This document shows, piece by piece, positions 1 through 12,600 of a stretch of 64,000 nt of DNA. The notes under the pieces are model-generated. The model was not told where the DNA came from. It was given only the letters and a program-made list of their open reading frames with translations, and did not search any database. Origin of the DNA: Scleropages formosus (Eukaryota; Chordata; Actinopteri; Osteoglossiformes; Osteoglossidae). The position numbers and the translations under genes are program-made. How positions within the stretch are numbered: the first letter of the stretch is position 1; each line of letters starts with the position of its first letter. The stretch spans positions 17,293,334 to 17,357,333 of the forward strand of contig NC_041812.1 of the NCBI RefSeq assembly GCF_900964775.1, in the 5' to 3' direction.

Positions 1-109
1 TCAGCAAAAAAAAAAACCATCAATAAACAGTGATCTAATATAAAGAAATTATTATACATGTACTAAAGCAAATGGGAAAAAGTACAAGACAGGAAGCACA
101 CAAATGCTT

Positions 110-1150
110 CATTTTACAGTGATTCTGAACATGTGGCTGCTAAGCCTTGCTTTGAAGGTGTCCAGGGTAGGAAATTCCCTGATATTTTGGCGGGATGGAA
201 TTCCACAGCTTGGCCAGAGTCGGATGAACAAAGACTGTGAAGTGGAAAATAGAGAAGGTCAGAGATATACAGCAGTGCCAAACCCCGTAAATCTTTACAG
301 GTATGCATGAGGATTTTGACGTCAACGTGAAACCTTCCAGGAATCCAGTAGAGGGATTCTAACACAGGTGTGATGCGGTCACAAGTGGTCACAAGCACAG
401 GACCTAGTCAGGATTCTCCGTGTTGAATTCTGAACATACTGGAGGTTGTTTAGGGTAGATTCGAGGCCCCAGCAAGGAAAACGTTACAGTGATTAATTCC
501 GGTGAAGATTATAAAATGCATTAAATAGCTTTTTGGACAGCATGAAATGCAATCTAGCAATGTTTAAAAAATTAGGTTTAATTTAGATTGAAGCATAAGT
601 ACTGTGCATATGTAATCAAGTATTTTTGTTGTGTACGGGATGGGGTATACCAGGAAGTATGACCTCAGTCTTGTCACTTCTGAGATGTTGGACATTTTGA
701 GCCATCTGGGATTTAATAACAGAAATGTAGTTGAAGAGTGCAGAGATGGCTTCTTCAGTTGTCACGTTTACTATCAATGTAGATTTGAGTATCATGAACA
801 TAAAAATGTGCATATTAAATACAAGAGAGCCTAGTATCAAGTCCTGAGGAACAGTAGACAAGAAAGTAGTGGTGAGTGAGACAGGACTCAAACCATTGAA
901 GAGCAGTACTGGACATTGCAAAGAAACTTTCAAGACAAGATAGTAAATGTCATTATTAGAAGTCTCAGAAGTATAGCGCTGATGTCCACAAGAATTAGCA
1001 CGGACCAGAACCAGAATCATCTGCTATTAAGAGGTCAATAGTAACTATTACTAGAGGTAGTGTCTTTACTGTGTCATTGTCTAAAGCCAGAGTGGAAGAG
1101 TTAAACAGGGTTATTTGCAATTTGGTGATCATTGAACTGAATCTCAACAA
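110..1150 (-). repeat. Degenerate L2-like LINE fragment (reverse transcriptase region), in a spire2 intron
   Basis: On the minus strand, broken reading frames give L2-clade reverse-transcriptase themes: a segment with LWNSIPPKYQGI near 150-260, like the C-terminal RT motif LWNSLPxxIR, and a segment near 620-900 with SDKTEVILPG and a VPQD-LILGSLVFNM stretch, like the RT motifs KTEVLL and VPQGSVLGPLLF. The copy has many stops and is old. It lies upstream of visible spire2 exons and so is probably intronic. The outer limits are approximate because no target-site duplication is visible. Confidence 0.5.
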
Positions 1151-1876
1151 TACATGCTAAGATTTTTGCAAAGGGCAAGTCAGAAATTGACTCTTCTGTC
1201 CAGTTCGTCCCATGTATTGCAACCTGTGCTCTCTACGTAAACAGTGTAACTAACGTTCAGGATCCTGACAATACCCACTCCCCACCTGTACTTGCAGCTG
1301 CGTCTGGTGTGGGCATGTCACAAAGAATCAAACACCAGGTGTGATCACTTCAGAAAGACTAAGGGACACTTTAAAAGTCAAAAACTTGAGAGAGAGTGGA
1401 GGATTTTGGTGAAGAGTATATGTTGGAGTCCTGGCTGAGATTGCAAAAGGTTTAAGGGAAGGGGTGGGATGCAGTTTAAATACTAATTATTAGACCTGAC
1501 TGTGGTTTTAGAGTACTGAGCTGGTGTGGTCCTGACTTGTTGGCCACTTTCCTTTCCTTTTTAATGTCAGTCCCTTCTTATCACTTTGCACAGTTTAATT
1601 GGTACAGAACCAAGAAAGGCAGTTTCTTTTCTGTTAAGCAAAGTTTCCTTCGGGTAATTGCATAAAGATAGGAAGAAAAAATAAAAATTCCCACAAAGTC
1701 ACCTGCCACATTTTTTGGCCTGGTCACTCCCTGAATCCGGCACGCCCGTGTGTGCCAAAGATGCACAATGCAAAAAGTAAATGTAAAAATTTTACGGAAC
1801 TTTTTTCTCAGTTTCGTTGCTCACCGCTGCTCCAGTCTGTTCTAGTTTGCTGTGCTGCTCTCGCTCCGGTGTTCAG

Positions 1877-4800
1877 CTCTTGAACCGCCATAGGGTCTGC
1901 GGCCCTCAGGACCTCTCTCTCGCTTTCTCTTTGGAGGAGGAGTTCAGTCACCCTGTGGAAAGCCTGGCTCTGACAGTGGATGAAGTCATCAACGTGCGTA
2001 GGGTACTGGTAAAGGCCGAAATGGAGAAGTTCCTACCGAATAAAGATCTCTACAGTAACCTTCGGAAGGGCAAGGTATTGTCGTTGAGCTCACTTCCCGT
2101 GCAAACGCTGGCTTACAAAATATTCCCTTTCCAAAATGTTGTTTTTCTTGCTGTTTAGCCTAGGGTGCGCATTCTTATGTTTTGAGTGAAGGTGTATGTG
2201 TCTTGCAGGTTTGCTGCTGCTGTAAAGTTAAATTTCCTCTCTTCTCTTGGCCATCCACGTGTCTTCTGTGTAAAAGGTGAGCACTCACGTCTGGGTGTGT
2301 ACAGTATATATGGGTGTGTGTGCAGGCTGTACTATCACTCATAACTGTGATGTGCATAGACATGTTTTGGCTGAATTCTCATAGTCCACCCAGAAGAGCA
2401 TGCCTATTTGTGTGTTTAATCTGAAGGTGGAATTGTAGTGCAAGACTATATTCTTGCCAAGGGTTACGTGTATAAATGGTTTCATATACGTAAGTGCCTT
2501 GGAGGTGACTCTCAATCAGTGCTGTTTTCTCTTTCCAGGTCTGTCTGTGGATCCTGCAGTGCCAAGGTACAGTTCATTCTGCATCTGAATTTAGGCATAT
2601 TTTGCACCTCTGTTGTATGCTCAGTATGTTAATATGTTTCTCATGTAGGTAACGTGTTCGATATGACGATGTGTTTCTCATGTAAGTTATGTTCTGTGTT
2701 TTGTCTTTTCCACTCAACACCACATCGCCAGTGTTGGAGGATGCAGCATATGATTGTGGTTTTATGTTGAATGTGTTTGTGATTGTAGGTCACTGTGTGT
2801 TTGTGTTTCTGGGCTATGGGGGTTTGTGGTTCTGAGTTCATCTGTGTTCCTCGTTCGTGGTTGGGTTCATTGGACATGTACGCAACAAAATGACTCCAGT
2901 ATTTTATTGAACTTATTATTATTATTATGGTAAGGGTTCCATGGTGGGTGTGTTTGGTATTTTGAGATGTGTAAGATGTTCAGGTGTCTTGTCTCACCCA
3001 TCCTTGCTCTGCTGCTCTTGACCCCGTTACTGTAGATGAAGATTCCCTCCAAGAAGATGGCACACATTCCAGTGTACACGGTGGGGTTCGAGAGCAGTCT
3101 CAGCGGTCACTCAAGAAAAAGTGAAGTCTTCAAGTAAGTTTTTGTCTCTTGTCCAACCTGTCAGTCTGTTAATCAGCTTCCTCTTTTGGGAAGTAGATTC
3201 TGTCTGTAAATACTCTTCCTACCCTGCAATGGATTGGTGTCCTGTTCAGAGTGCATACTGCCAGGACTATTGGATCCAAAATTCTTCCAGGCCTCTTGGA
3301 TTGAGATCTGTTCTGCATAGCCACACAAATAGCAGGTGTTCACCACTCACTCACTCTCGGCAAACGTTTGTTCTGGTCAGGGTTGTGGTGGTCTGGTGCC
3401 TTGAAAGCAGTTGGCGTAAGCCTAGGAGGGGCACTCTCTGGGTGGGATGCCAATCCATCGCAGGGTCCATTCCTTTGTGTTTCATTTTGTTTGTGAAACT
3501 TTTGGATCTTCCTTTTATGTAGAAGAAACTGGTATAACTGAGCAAGCTATGCTTTTTTCATATAAAACAACATATGTATGCTTTTTCAAAATTGCTGTAA
3601 TCATGATAGAGCTGTAAATTAGAGCTTTTATTACTTGCTCAGAAACTCAGTGATTCCCGGATTCATAGCATAGAGAGCGCATTTCGCTAAATCTCCATTG
3701 ACGGTTCTGTTGGAAGAACACACCATTCTAGTGTCTGGGATTTCTATTAACACAACACCATTCAGGGAATAAAAGTAAAAGTTTTATTCAGCTCATTCTC
3801 TCACACTAGGAAAGGCAAGTAAAATGCCAGCTTGAAAAGTGTTAAAAGTGGCTTCTTCTTAGCTATAAGCCCACAGTATGCACATGTAGATCTCTACTGA
3901 GTGTAGGGTCTACAGTTCAGGCCTAAACTGAGAACGTCTTCATCTGCAGATTGTGTCTAGGATTTCTGCAGAGTCATAACACAGTATCCAGTGCTGTGCT
4001 GAGGGGGGACCTACAGACAGGGCAGGGGCCTGTGGGCTGAGAGCAGTAAGAGATGCACCAGTCCTACAGTTGGCACTGTGCATCCTCCAAGATGCTGTAC
4101 AACTTTGTTATATAGAAAGAAGGAGGGCATTACACACAAGTCTGATACTGTGCATGTTGGCACAGCAGGTAGTGCTGGTGTAGATGTAGGTTTGAGCCTC
4201 ACTTAGTCTACGTGAAGTCTGCATATTCTCCTCATATTCACATGGGTTTCCTCCAGGTGCTTAAGTTTCCTTCCATTGTCCAAAGATGTGTTTCAGGTGA
4301 ACTGAAGACTCTACATTGTCTGTATAATGTGTGCTTCACATTACTCTAGCGTACAAAAGGCTAAATGATTGTAGGGAGTTTAGTCTATCAAGCATTGTAG
4401 TAATTTACTTTACATGATGCTTTTGTCCAAAGCAACTTACAGTATTAGTTCACCTACAATTATTTACCCATTTATACAGCTGGGTAATGTTACTAGAGCA
4501 ATTTAGGGCAAGCACCTTGCTTAGGGGTCCTACATGCAGAGGTAGGATCAAACTTGGGACCTTTGGGTCCAGAGGCCACAGCTATAACCACTATGCTACC
4601 AGCTCTCCCTGTAAGCAGGGATAAGCATGTCAGCTATATAGTAATCACTGTATGTGTGCCCCTTTGGAGAAAAGCATTTGCTAAATGGATAAATGTAAAC
4701 ATACATACTGAAAAGAAAAACACAAAATTCTGGATGAAATTCCAGACCACATGTTTGCCTTGAAGTATGTTTTTACAGAATCTTTCAAGTTCAACAAACG

Positions 4801-5265
4801 GTAATGTAATACAGTTCATATATTAATCATTTTTCATTATTTTAAATGAATGTACCATAATGTGACTCAAAGCTTGTTTGGCGTATTTAATGATGCTGCT
4901 GAAATCCATGGTGCATATTTAGGTCTGATTTGCTATCTGGTATGAGTGGGTTGTCTAGATTACACTCAAGTTGTGAAGTGCCTGGGTTTAATGGCTCTGG
5001 TCCGCCCTGGCTAACAATCACTCCACCACGCAGGTCGCTGCGGAGCCTCTCACGTCACTCTGTGGAGGAGGAGTTTCCCCACCTCTACGCCCATGGCTGC
5101 AGCCTACGTGATGTCTGCTCCGAATGCACCAAGTTCGTGGCAGACGTCATCTCCTCCAGTCGCCGTAGCCTGGACATACACAACAACACGCCCAAAAAGG
5201 AGAGGGCCATGCCTACGCCACGTCCATACACTTACCCGCACGTCACAGGAAGAAATTGCAAGTAA
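1877..5265 (+). CDS. spire2: Protein spire homolog 2, C-terminal exons (5' part lies left of the window)
   Basis: Five visible exons: 1877-2074, 2209-2276, 2539-2566, 3036-3133 and 5034-5265, about 207 residues ending at TAA. Spire proteins nucleate actin filaments through WH2 repeats and bind vesicle membranes and myosin V. The first visible exon encodes the spir-box ([20 protein letters not shown]). The next two encode the FYVE-like zinc finger: a run of four Cys, then [14 protein letters not shown] and SVCGSCSAK. Exon four starts [20 protein letters not shown], a hallmark of the family. The last exon holds [20 protein letters not shown] and ends in a divergent basic tail. All junctions have AG/GT and keep frame. 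The upstream acceptor at 1875-1876 is the best pyrimidine-tract choice but not certain. SPIRE2 is preferred over SPIRE1 because fanca and chmp1a are nearby, as on human 16q24.3. Confidence 0.88.
3217..3470. repeat. SINE remnants inside a spire2 intron
   Basis: Two short stretches resemble pieces of the GC-rich SINE seen complete at 37468: ctgcaatggattggtgtcct near 3225 on plus, and its near reverse complement around 3440-3465 (gggatgccaatccatcgcag). They form an imperfect inverted pair about 200 bp apart. Too decayed for a firm family call. Confidence 0.35.
4150..4705. repeat. V-SINE-like copy apparently interrupted by a second, minus-strand tRNA-type SINE
   Basis: 4150-4380 (+) is a decayed copy of the SINE seen full length at 48869: tRNA-like head, then the central stretch with catgggtttcctccaggtgc and gtccaaagatgtg. 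4402-4610 (-) is a different tRNA-derived SINE. Read on minus it begins with an A-box-like gctggtagcatagtggttat, then a B-box-like stretch, and ends in the L2-like tail ttgctttggacaaaagcatc. 4645-4705 (+) resumes the tail of the first SINE (ggagaaaagcatttgctaaa). This order suggests insertion of one SINE into the other. All of it lies in the last spire2 intron. Confidence 0.5.
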
Positions 5266-6750
5266 GGGGGAAATCTTGAGACAATAACCCATACCTATGG
5301 TTTGCCCCCCACCCGATCACAACAACACCCCACATCCTTCCCAGCAGGACTGCTTGGGTGATCCTGCTTCTACCCCTATCCCAGAAGAGCAAGGGAGGAG
5401 GGTATGACCCAAGGAAACCCCAGGGTGCATTTAAAACATGCAATGTTATGAACATGCTACTGCTGAACAGACCGTTTGCTTAAAATGAACTGCGGCATTC
5501 AGCATTTTTTGCACTACAGGCAAATCAGTGGGTGTGTCTAGATGCAGAAGGGAATTGGTACCCGTAGGGTGGCCATTTGCGTGATGAGGGTCTCTGCTAC
5601 TTATTTTAGCCTGCCAGATTACAGGATGTCAGGATAAAAAAAACGTATGCTTCAGTGACATGGCCTCTGGATTTGTCTGTAATTTGCACTCGGTTCATTA
5701 TCTGTGAAATGTAAATGGTCAATAAATGTATATAAGATGTGATATGAGATATCACTGCTGCATTGCAGTTTAACACAAAGAACATAATCGTATACCCTGT
5801 AGAGAAACATGTATTTTCATTAGAGTGCAGCCCTCTTTGCCATATGGTTAAAAGGATTCTATTTGCATTATGTAAGTATTTAAAAAGAAGTTTCGAATGC
5901 TGAACACACCCTAGGGGTTCATCGCTGCTGACTGCAGACCTAAGACCGACAGAAGGACAAGAGAGGAAGGGGAGGAAAAAGTTTTCTCCCTACGTTTGTC
6001 ATGCTTTTGTCATGAATGTAGCTTTCTTCAAGAACCAAAAACCTAAAATCTGTAAAACGCCTCTCCTGCAGAGACTTCCCGTTGTTCCACAGCAAAAGCA
6101 CAAGCTGCTGTCACGGCATAATGCACTGCTACTATGGAAACCACAAGGGAGTTTCACAAACAGGAAGTGAGTGCTGGGAGTGGGGAGGATGCCAGGATGG
6201 GTTTCAGAAACAAGCGCTTCTGCTGCACAGAAGCTGTCACTACACCTCCTCTGACCTCCTGCACACTCCTCCCACACATCCTGTCATATCATCACTGCAG
6301 CTGTGGACAGAGACCGGAGGCCGCTGGGCAGCCAAGGCCGCATGCAGGGAAGCTGCAACCGAGGAGAACCGTGCCTGGGGTCATGGCAGTGACGGCAATG
6401 GGAGCACCCCAGCGTGTTCCTCTGCCCTTCACGCTCTTGCCATTGTTTCCACAAGGATTTGCTTTACACGGCAGATCTGCGGTGGACACAGTGAGCTGTA
6501 TGAATGTTTCGCTCACGGCTGTGGCATGTGGTGGTACTGCTTTCTTGAATATTTCTATGGCCCAGGGAACTGACTTATGCGTCGTCTAGTATCCAACTCC
6601 GAGCAAGACGGAGCGCTCAGTGGTCCTAGAGTCATCCAGGGTGCCTGCATGGGGGGTCACCTGCTGTCTGCCATCCCTTGTGGGGTCTCATTTCACTGTT
6701 AACACTCAGTAAAGCTCAGCTGCAATAAAGGAAACCTGTGTTACGGAATT
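5266..6750 (+). other. spire2 3' untranslated region with candidate polyadenylation signals
   Basis: AATAAA occurs at 5721-5726 and again at 6724-6729, the latter followed by a GT-rich stretch. Open frames near 6080-6590 show no recognisable domain, and three frames are open at once because the stretch is GC-rich, so I treat it as untranslated. The end of the transcript is inferred. Confidence 0.45.
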
Positions 6751-6874
6751 AATGGGTTTGCTGGTATATGCTAAACATGTTCATATCTGCACAGGATTTA
6801 TTGGTTTACAAGTGGTATTTCCATCATTTCGGAACAGTCCCTTCTGTGGTATCCTTGAAACAAAAGTTTTAATT

Positions 6875-7075
6875 AAATCATTTAACACTTTTCTCCAGAG
6901 CAACTTACAAGGTTAGATTTATATACTAAGCTACTCACAATTATTTTCCCCTTTATACAGCAGGATAATTTTCACACAAGCAATTCAGAGTAAGTACCTT
7001 GATCAAGTGGGCAAAACCGAACCTGGGGTCTTTCTACTGTAACACCAATGTTCTAACCGCTAAGATACCTGCTAT
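6875..7075 (-). repeat. tRNA-derived SINE (L2-tailed type), minus strand
   Basis: On plus it reads cacttttctccagagcaact, then a cccctttatacagc segment, then gggcaaaaccgaacctgggg (the B-box complement) and ttctaaccgctaagatacct (the A-box complement). The same order occurs in the copies at 4402, 9960 and 35134. Moderately diverged. It lies between spire2 and sntb2. Confidence 0.55.
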
Positions 7076-7800
7076 TATAATATGTATAATACCATGGATA
7101 CTATTTAAAAAATCTTTGCAACAGAGTAACAAAAGTGAAATTACTATTACCTGATGTAAATGTGTTTACGTGATACCTTTATTTTATGCCGCTAGGAATT
7201 TTCTGGATAAATACAGGTTAAAGAATTTAGTATAAATGACAACTCTTCCAGGAACTTTGCCTGACAACCTTCTGCGTGTGTGTCTTTAACATACTCTGTC
7301 TGGAGGCTTTATGGACTCATACTGGATGCCGACATGGGTGGGTCATCAGCATTTCTAATTCCATGCCATGGTACAATAACCTATTGGCTCACTTGCATAA
7401 AATAACATACTTACAATATTATGTTACTTATCATATAATTACATAATTCACAGAAAATTTTACCTGAAACATGGAAATACTTTTAGATACTTCTAATACA
7501 CGATGTTAAGACTTGAATTAACTAATGATATAACCAACGACAGTTATGCAGAATACACTTGACATGTTGTTGTCAAGAGGCTAAAAGATCTTTGTGATAT
7601 TATAGTGACAAAAAGGTGTATACTACAATACTGAACACATTAAAGTTCGGTACTACTGCAGTACTTGCGCGGCTCTCCTCCTCGGTAGGTTCCTGAACAC
7701 CTTCCGTAGATCTACGGCTAAACCCCACATGGCCTGAATGTGCGGCCCGCTACTTAAGCTGATGATGCTGAAACAAGCGTACAGTCAACCAGGTGCATTC
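7076..7800. other. Intergenic AT-rich stretch, nothing recognised
   Basis: I see no coding exon, RNA gene or clear repeat here. Composition is AT-rich until about 7660, where it becomes mixed as it enters the sntb2 upstream region. Confidence 0.5.
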
Positions 7801-8408
7801 CGTCTGGAATTCCCCGCCCTCCTCATGAATATTTAAATCAATACGCTTTCATTGGCTGTGCACATTAATCCAGCCTCTTAATATATCGTATAAATTCTTT
7901 GTACCCGTTAACGCCATTTCCTTTACGAATTCTCAATTTAAAAACCCTCACATTACGTGTAACTATTAATCCTGCCTCTGTTACAAATACTGAAAAACCA
8001 TTACACTGGCTGTGCCTGCCATCCTTCCTCCGACATGAAAGTTTAATATGAAAACTCCCTGATTGGCTGGGTCTGTAATACCGCCTTCGATATGAATACG
8101 TAATAAGTAAACTTTGATTGGCTGTGTCTATAATCCCGCCTCTTTGTCCCGACTTTTCTTTTAGTTTCTTCTTTGAGGCCCTCCTCGGTTTCCCCTTCAT
8201 GAATAAATGAAGTAGTTCGTGCAGACTTTTCACTCCCTCTTTCGGAAAGTTCCTCTTCTCTTCTTTAGTCTTCATTCTCGTAATCCGGCATCTGGGCTTC
8301 TGTTCCTAAGTGGGTGTGTCAGCAAAGCGCGGTTCTTGTGCAGAGTCGGGGGAAAGAGCGGAAAAGTTGAGTATGAGTTTAGTCTGAAATCGGGTCCGGA
8401 GCTCCAGG
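7801..8408 (+). promoter_or_regulatory. sntb2 promoter region with repeated CCAAT-type units
   Basis: Inverted CCAAT boxes occur as attggctg at 7851-7858, actggctg at 8005-8012, gattggctg at 8061-8069 and gattggctg at 8116-8124. Most are followed about 10-15 bp later by a tccagcctc, accgcctt or tcccgcctc GC-type box. The spacing and shared flanks (taat plus c-c-gcctc, then atgaat) suggest a decayed tandem repeat that multiplied a CCAAT/GC-box module. No TATA box is evident just upstream of the ATG. NF-Y binding is inferred from the motif. Confidence 0.5.
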
Positions 8409-9649
8409 ATGGCCGTGTGGACCCGCGCGGAGCGAAGTGGGCAGCTGGACCTCCTGCTGCGGGACCGCTGGGTCCGCGTTTCCGCCGAACTCACGCGGGA
8501 CACTTTGACTCTAACGGCCGAGGCGGAGCTCGGTGGACCCGGGGGCGCCGCGGACCACAGCTCTCCGGCGGGCCTGCGGGGTGCTGTGTCCAACGGGAAC
8601 CAGCTCGGAGCGTCTCCGGAGAACTCTAACCGCGGCCAGAACGCGAGCTCCCCGCAACCGAACCACGGCGCCCTGAGGCGGAGCGGCAGTCCGGCCCGCG
8701 GGGGCGTCGCCCGGGGCCACTATGACGGCGGTTACGGCTTCGGCACCCCGGGATCCGGTAAGCTACCAGTGGACAACGGCACGAACTCGGATGTGGGCAG
8801 CCCAAGTTCGAGCTACGGCAGCCCCGGCTCCAGCTTCAGCTCCAGGCACGGAGAGCCGACCCTGGAGGGCGGCGGACCGGATCATGGGGTGAGAAGAGTG
8901 CGGGTCGTGAAGCAGGAGTCCGGCGGGCTGGGCATCAGCATTAAGGGCGGCCGGGAGAACCGCATGCCCATCCTCATCTCCAAAATCTTCCCCGGACTGG
9001 CAGCAGACCAGAGCCGCGCGCTCCGCGTAGGGGACGCCATCCTGTCCGTGAACGGCAGCGACCTGCGGGACGCCACGCACGACGCGGCGGTGCAGGCGCT
9101 CAAGAAGGCCGGCAAAGAGGTGACGCTCGAGGGTAAGAGGTAACGCGACGGTCGGGGACTGGGAACGGAGCAGGCCGGGGAAACCGGCCGGGGACAGTTC
9201 GAGTTCCTGCGCGCCGGTCCGGCTCGACACAGAGACGGTCGCACTGCAGGGAAACACTGCCTGCAAAGTCAGAGATCGGTTGTAACTTTAAGTCTTTAGT
9301 AAACGCGGTGTCTTTCGTAACAAGGGAGAAACAGGAAAGTTTCACTCGGTTCTGTTTTATTATTGATTTTTCGCAGATCCATCCATTCTACTCAGTCAGT
9401 CAGTGTGTTGTACTGCGAAGTCTGACTGGATCACTCAGTTTCCCAGCTTTCGTAATTACAGCGAGACTTTTTGATTTAGGTTAGTTTTCTGAGGTTACAC
9501 TTGGCGTGGTCTCGTGTGTGTGTGTGTACGCGCGCGCGCGTTTTGCGCAGACTCTCTTGGCACGCGCGGGTACCACTGAGGAGGAGACGGACTCGAGCCG
9601 TTACAGCTCAGCCCACGCCCTGAGGTGTGGAAAGAGAGAGCATACACCT

Positions 9650-9689
<40 letters not shown>

Positions 9690-12600
9690 TGAGGGGGAGG
9701 AAATGGAAATGGCCATGACATGTGTCACTCTCGGCAAACATGCTGACACGAGCGCTGAGGAGTACCCCTTTTCACTGTCCTTTCAACGTTTTACTGACGG
9801 AGAACCTAGTCTGACATTTTGCATCATAAGACTAAATACAATTTGCGATTTGTATTATTAAATATACTTAATCTAATAATGATTTTGCTGTCTTTCTCTT
9901 CAGAGACGTGTCAGCAGTACTGAACTCAGTCTGTTATCCAGGTCGCTTTTACCCCCAGCTTATGAAATTTTATTCATTTTTGCTGATTCTTTTCTTCAGA
10001 GTGACTTAGGATGTTAAAATACTTATTTTCCTGTTTATACAGCTTCGTTGTTTTTACTGTAGCAAGTCAGGGTGAGTACCTCGCTCAGGTGTACAACAGC
10101 AGGAGGTGAGATTTGAACCCCAGTCCTTCTAGTTGAAGGCAGCAGCTCTACGCACTACCTGCTCCGTTGGTCCCACCATGTCCAGCCAAGTGCATCCTGG
10201 TCCGGCAACGCGCTGCTTTTCGTCCCGGTGACGTTCCGCTGATTTGGCGGTCGGACACTCGCTGCATTGTCCCTTTATTGATACGCCACCATCTCTGTCC
10301 ATTTCTAGCCGTTGTAAAATGTAAAGGTAGAAAGCAGTCTCCTGGTTAACTGCCACCTTCTAATCTGAAGGTTGTTGGTTTGAATCATACTCCTAGTACC
10401 TTTTGATACAGATTCTTGTCCTGAACTGATAGTTAGAATACCCTATTGTATAAATGGGAAAATATTATAAAGTTGATTGTCTAACACTGTGAGTCACTTT
10501 AGACAAATGTTTCAGCATAATATCATTGTTCTTTTGTTGTCTAGAAGTGCAAGTCGATTTCCGCAACCGCATATGTGAGACGAAACAAATGCAGGCTCCT
10601 GTAGAAACTGATTAAGTGGTGGGCACAGAGGAAATGCAGAGGTCAGAGTATGTACCATATTTATTCACATTCAAATGCCGGTCAGAACAGGTCAGACTGA
10701 AGTCCATCTCTGGGGACCTTGGCATCATCAGTGGAGGTGCTCAGCATAATATGTTGGTCCTCCTGTGCATTTGGTTTCCGTACCGTTATTCTTGTGAGGT
10801 CATGTCCTTTTTGTTCCTGTTTTGTCCCGCTGGAGCGATGGTGAGGATGGTGCGCATTGTTATTTGTGCAGTGGGGCACGTGTTGTTTTTCCCTTGCTGA
10901 AGCAGATAAATAAATAATAAACAAAGGGCAGAAGTCTCAAAGGTTATTCAACATTTATTTGAACACGGGATGTTTTAATGAGTTCCAAAAGACTGCATAT
11001 GCTTCAGATATACTGTAACAGGTCATAAGTGACACATTTGTAAGTGTCGAAGAGGTCACAAGAAGGAACTTCGGCTGTCTCTTATCTCTGGAGTATAAAT
11101 AGGCATTCACAGAGGGCTTTTAGACCTTTTTTCGTTTCTGTGGAAGAAGGCCTGGTCAGTGTTATTTTTTTCTGAGATCCATTAGATTTAGAGATGTCCC
11201 CCACGATGGTACTGTACCTCGCAGGCAAAACACATGGGACACGCTCGGTGACAGCTTTCTTGTTTCTCAGACAGATTGATGCACGTGAGTTGTACGCACA
11301 CACTATCTCCTGAATGCAGCTCTTCGGAGGGGCTGTGTGGAGTTGTGGTCCCGGAACATTGCCTGTAACTGGATCTTTGTCCAGAGGACTTTAAGTTTAG
11401 ATCTTTGGAGAACCACTGCTCTTGTACTGGAATGGCTCTCCATGTGACTAAGATGCTTATCTTACTGAAGTTTTTTCTATAAATACCCAGCTGTATAAAA
11501 AGTTGAAGTGTAAGCTGTATGGCGACTCTTTATAGGAGCCTGTTAAAAGCAAATCTAAGCAATCTTAGCTTCAGAATGATTTCTTTGAGATGGACTAAAG
11601 GAATCAAAATATTTAGAAATTGTGAAGCACTGTGTTTCTTTAGAAGATGCTCTTTTTGAAGCAATACCTAATTGCTGCTGCAACACACTGTTTCTTCCCA
11701 TTTGTTGGCAGATGGTGTTTCCATGTCCTGGAGGTCAAGGAACATTGGATGAAACCATGTTATTACTGGGAAATAAATGACTCCACCTCCTTGGGATTGT
11801 TTTCATTTGAGAAGCGAACCACATTGCTGTTTTACCTCGTCTCTTTCACGTAGACCACATAGGCAGTCTTGTCTTGGTTTGTGTCAGGCGCTCTATGCTT
11901 ATCTGCTGCAGTCAGCAAATCCCTGTTATTGAGTCTGTTTTATGTATTCTGCAAGAGAGACATTTTTTAACGTCATGATTAGTTTTTCTGTAATTTACGA
12001 TAAGTATACTCTGCCTGACCTCAGCATGTGCTGTATGTTAGTGGATTACTGCACTTTAGAGTGATTTGACTGGGAAGGCCCTTTAGGAATGAGGTTCTGG
12101 ATTTGCTTGGCCTGAGATGCCCCAGTGAACAAACCATGCAGAATCGATGTGGATTATCAACCAGTTGCAAGAACTAGATCTTTGTACAGGAACAGCAGCT
12201 TACCTTTCACATTGTACAGAATAACACCAAGGGCTGTAGGGTATTCCAGCTGCACTGCTGTCCCATTAATCTCAAACCATGTTTGATTCAGTCTGCAGTC
12301 CAAAAATGTCCTCTGTATGAAGAAGAGGCACATCTGTTTTTTTTTTTCTCCCCTCTCCTTCTTTCCCACTATTCCAAAGGGCATAGCTTTAATTATTCCC
12401 ATATGATACACTTCAGATTATTATTCAGTAGTTACAACATGCAATTTTAAAAGAATTATGTATTTGTAAATGTAGCAAAACATGAAAAGTTGATTCAGTT
12501 TCTGTTTAGTGGGTTGTGTAGCGTGCAAATGTAGCATGAATATTAGGTACTTGCAGGAAAACTTTAGTGCTTGTTAGGAAAGATTAACTTTGTGCTTTTT

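Noticed and set aside
6082-6589. Overlapping 151-163 codon frames downstream of spire2
   Set aside because: Three frames are open simultaneously in GC-rich DNA, there is no domain or splice structure, and the stretch fits the spire2 3' untranslated region before AATAAA at 6724.
8409-9132. Alternative identity as alpha- or beta-1-syntrophin
   Set aside because: The start MAVWTRA and the exact PDZ sequence fit SNTB2, and vps4a is the adjacent gene as in other vertebrates.
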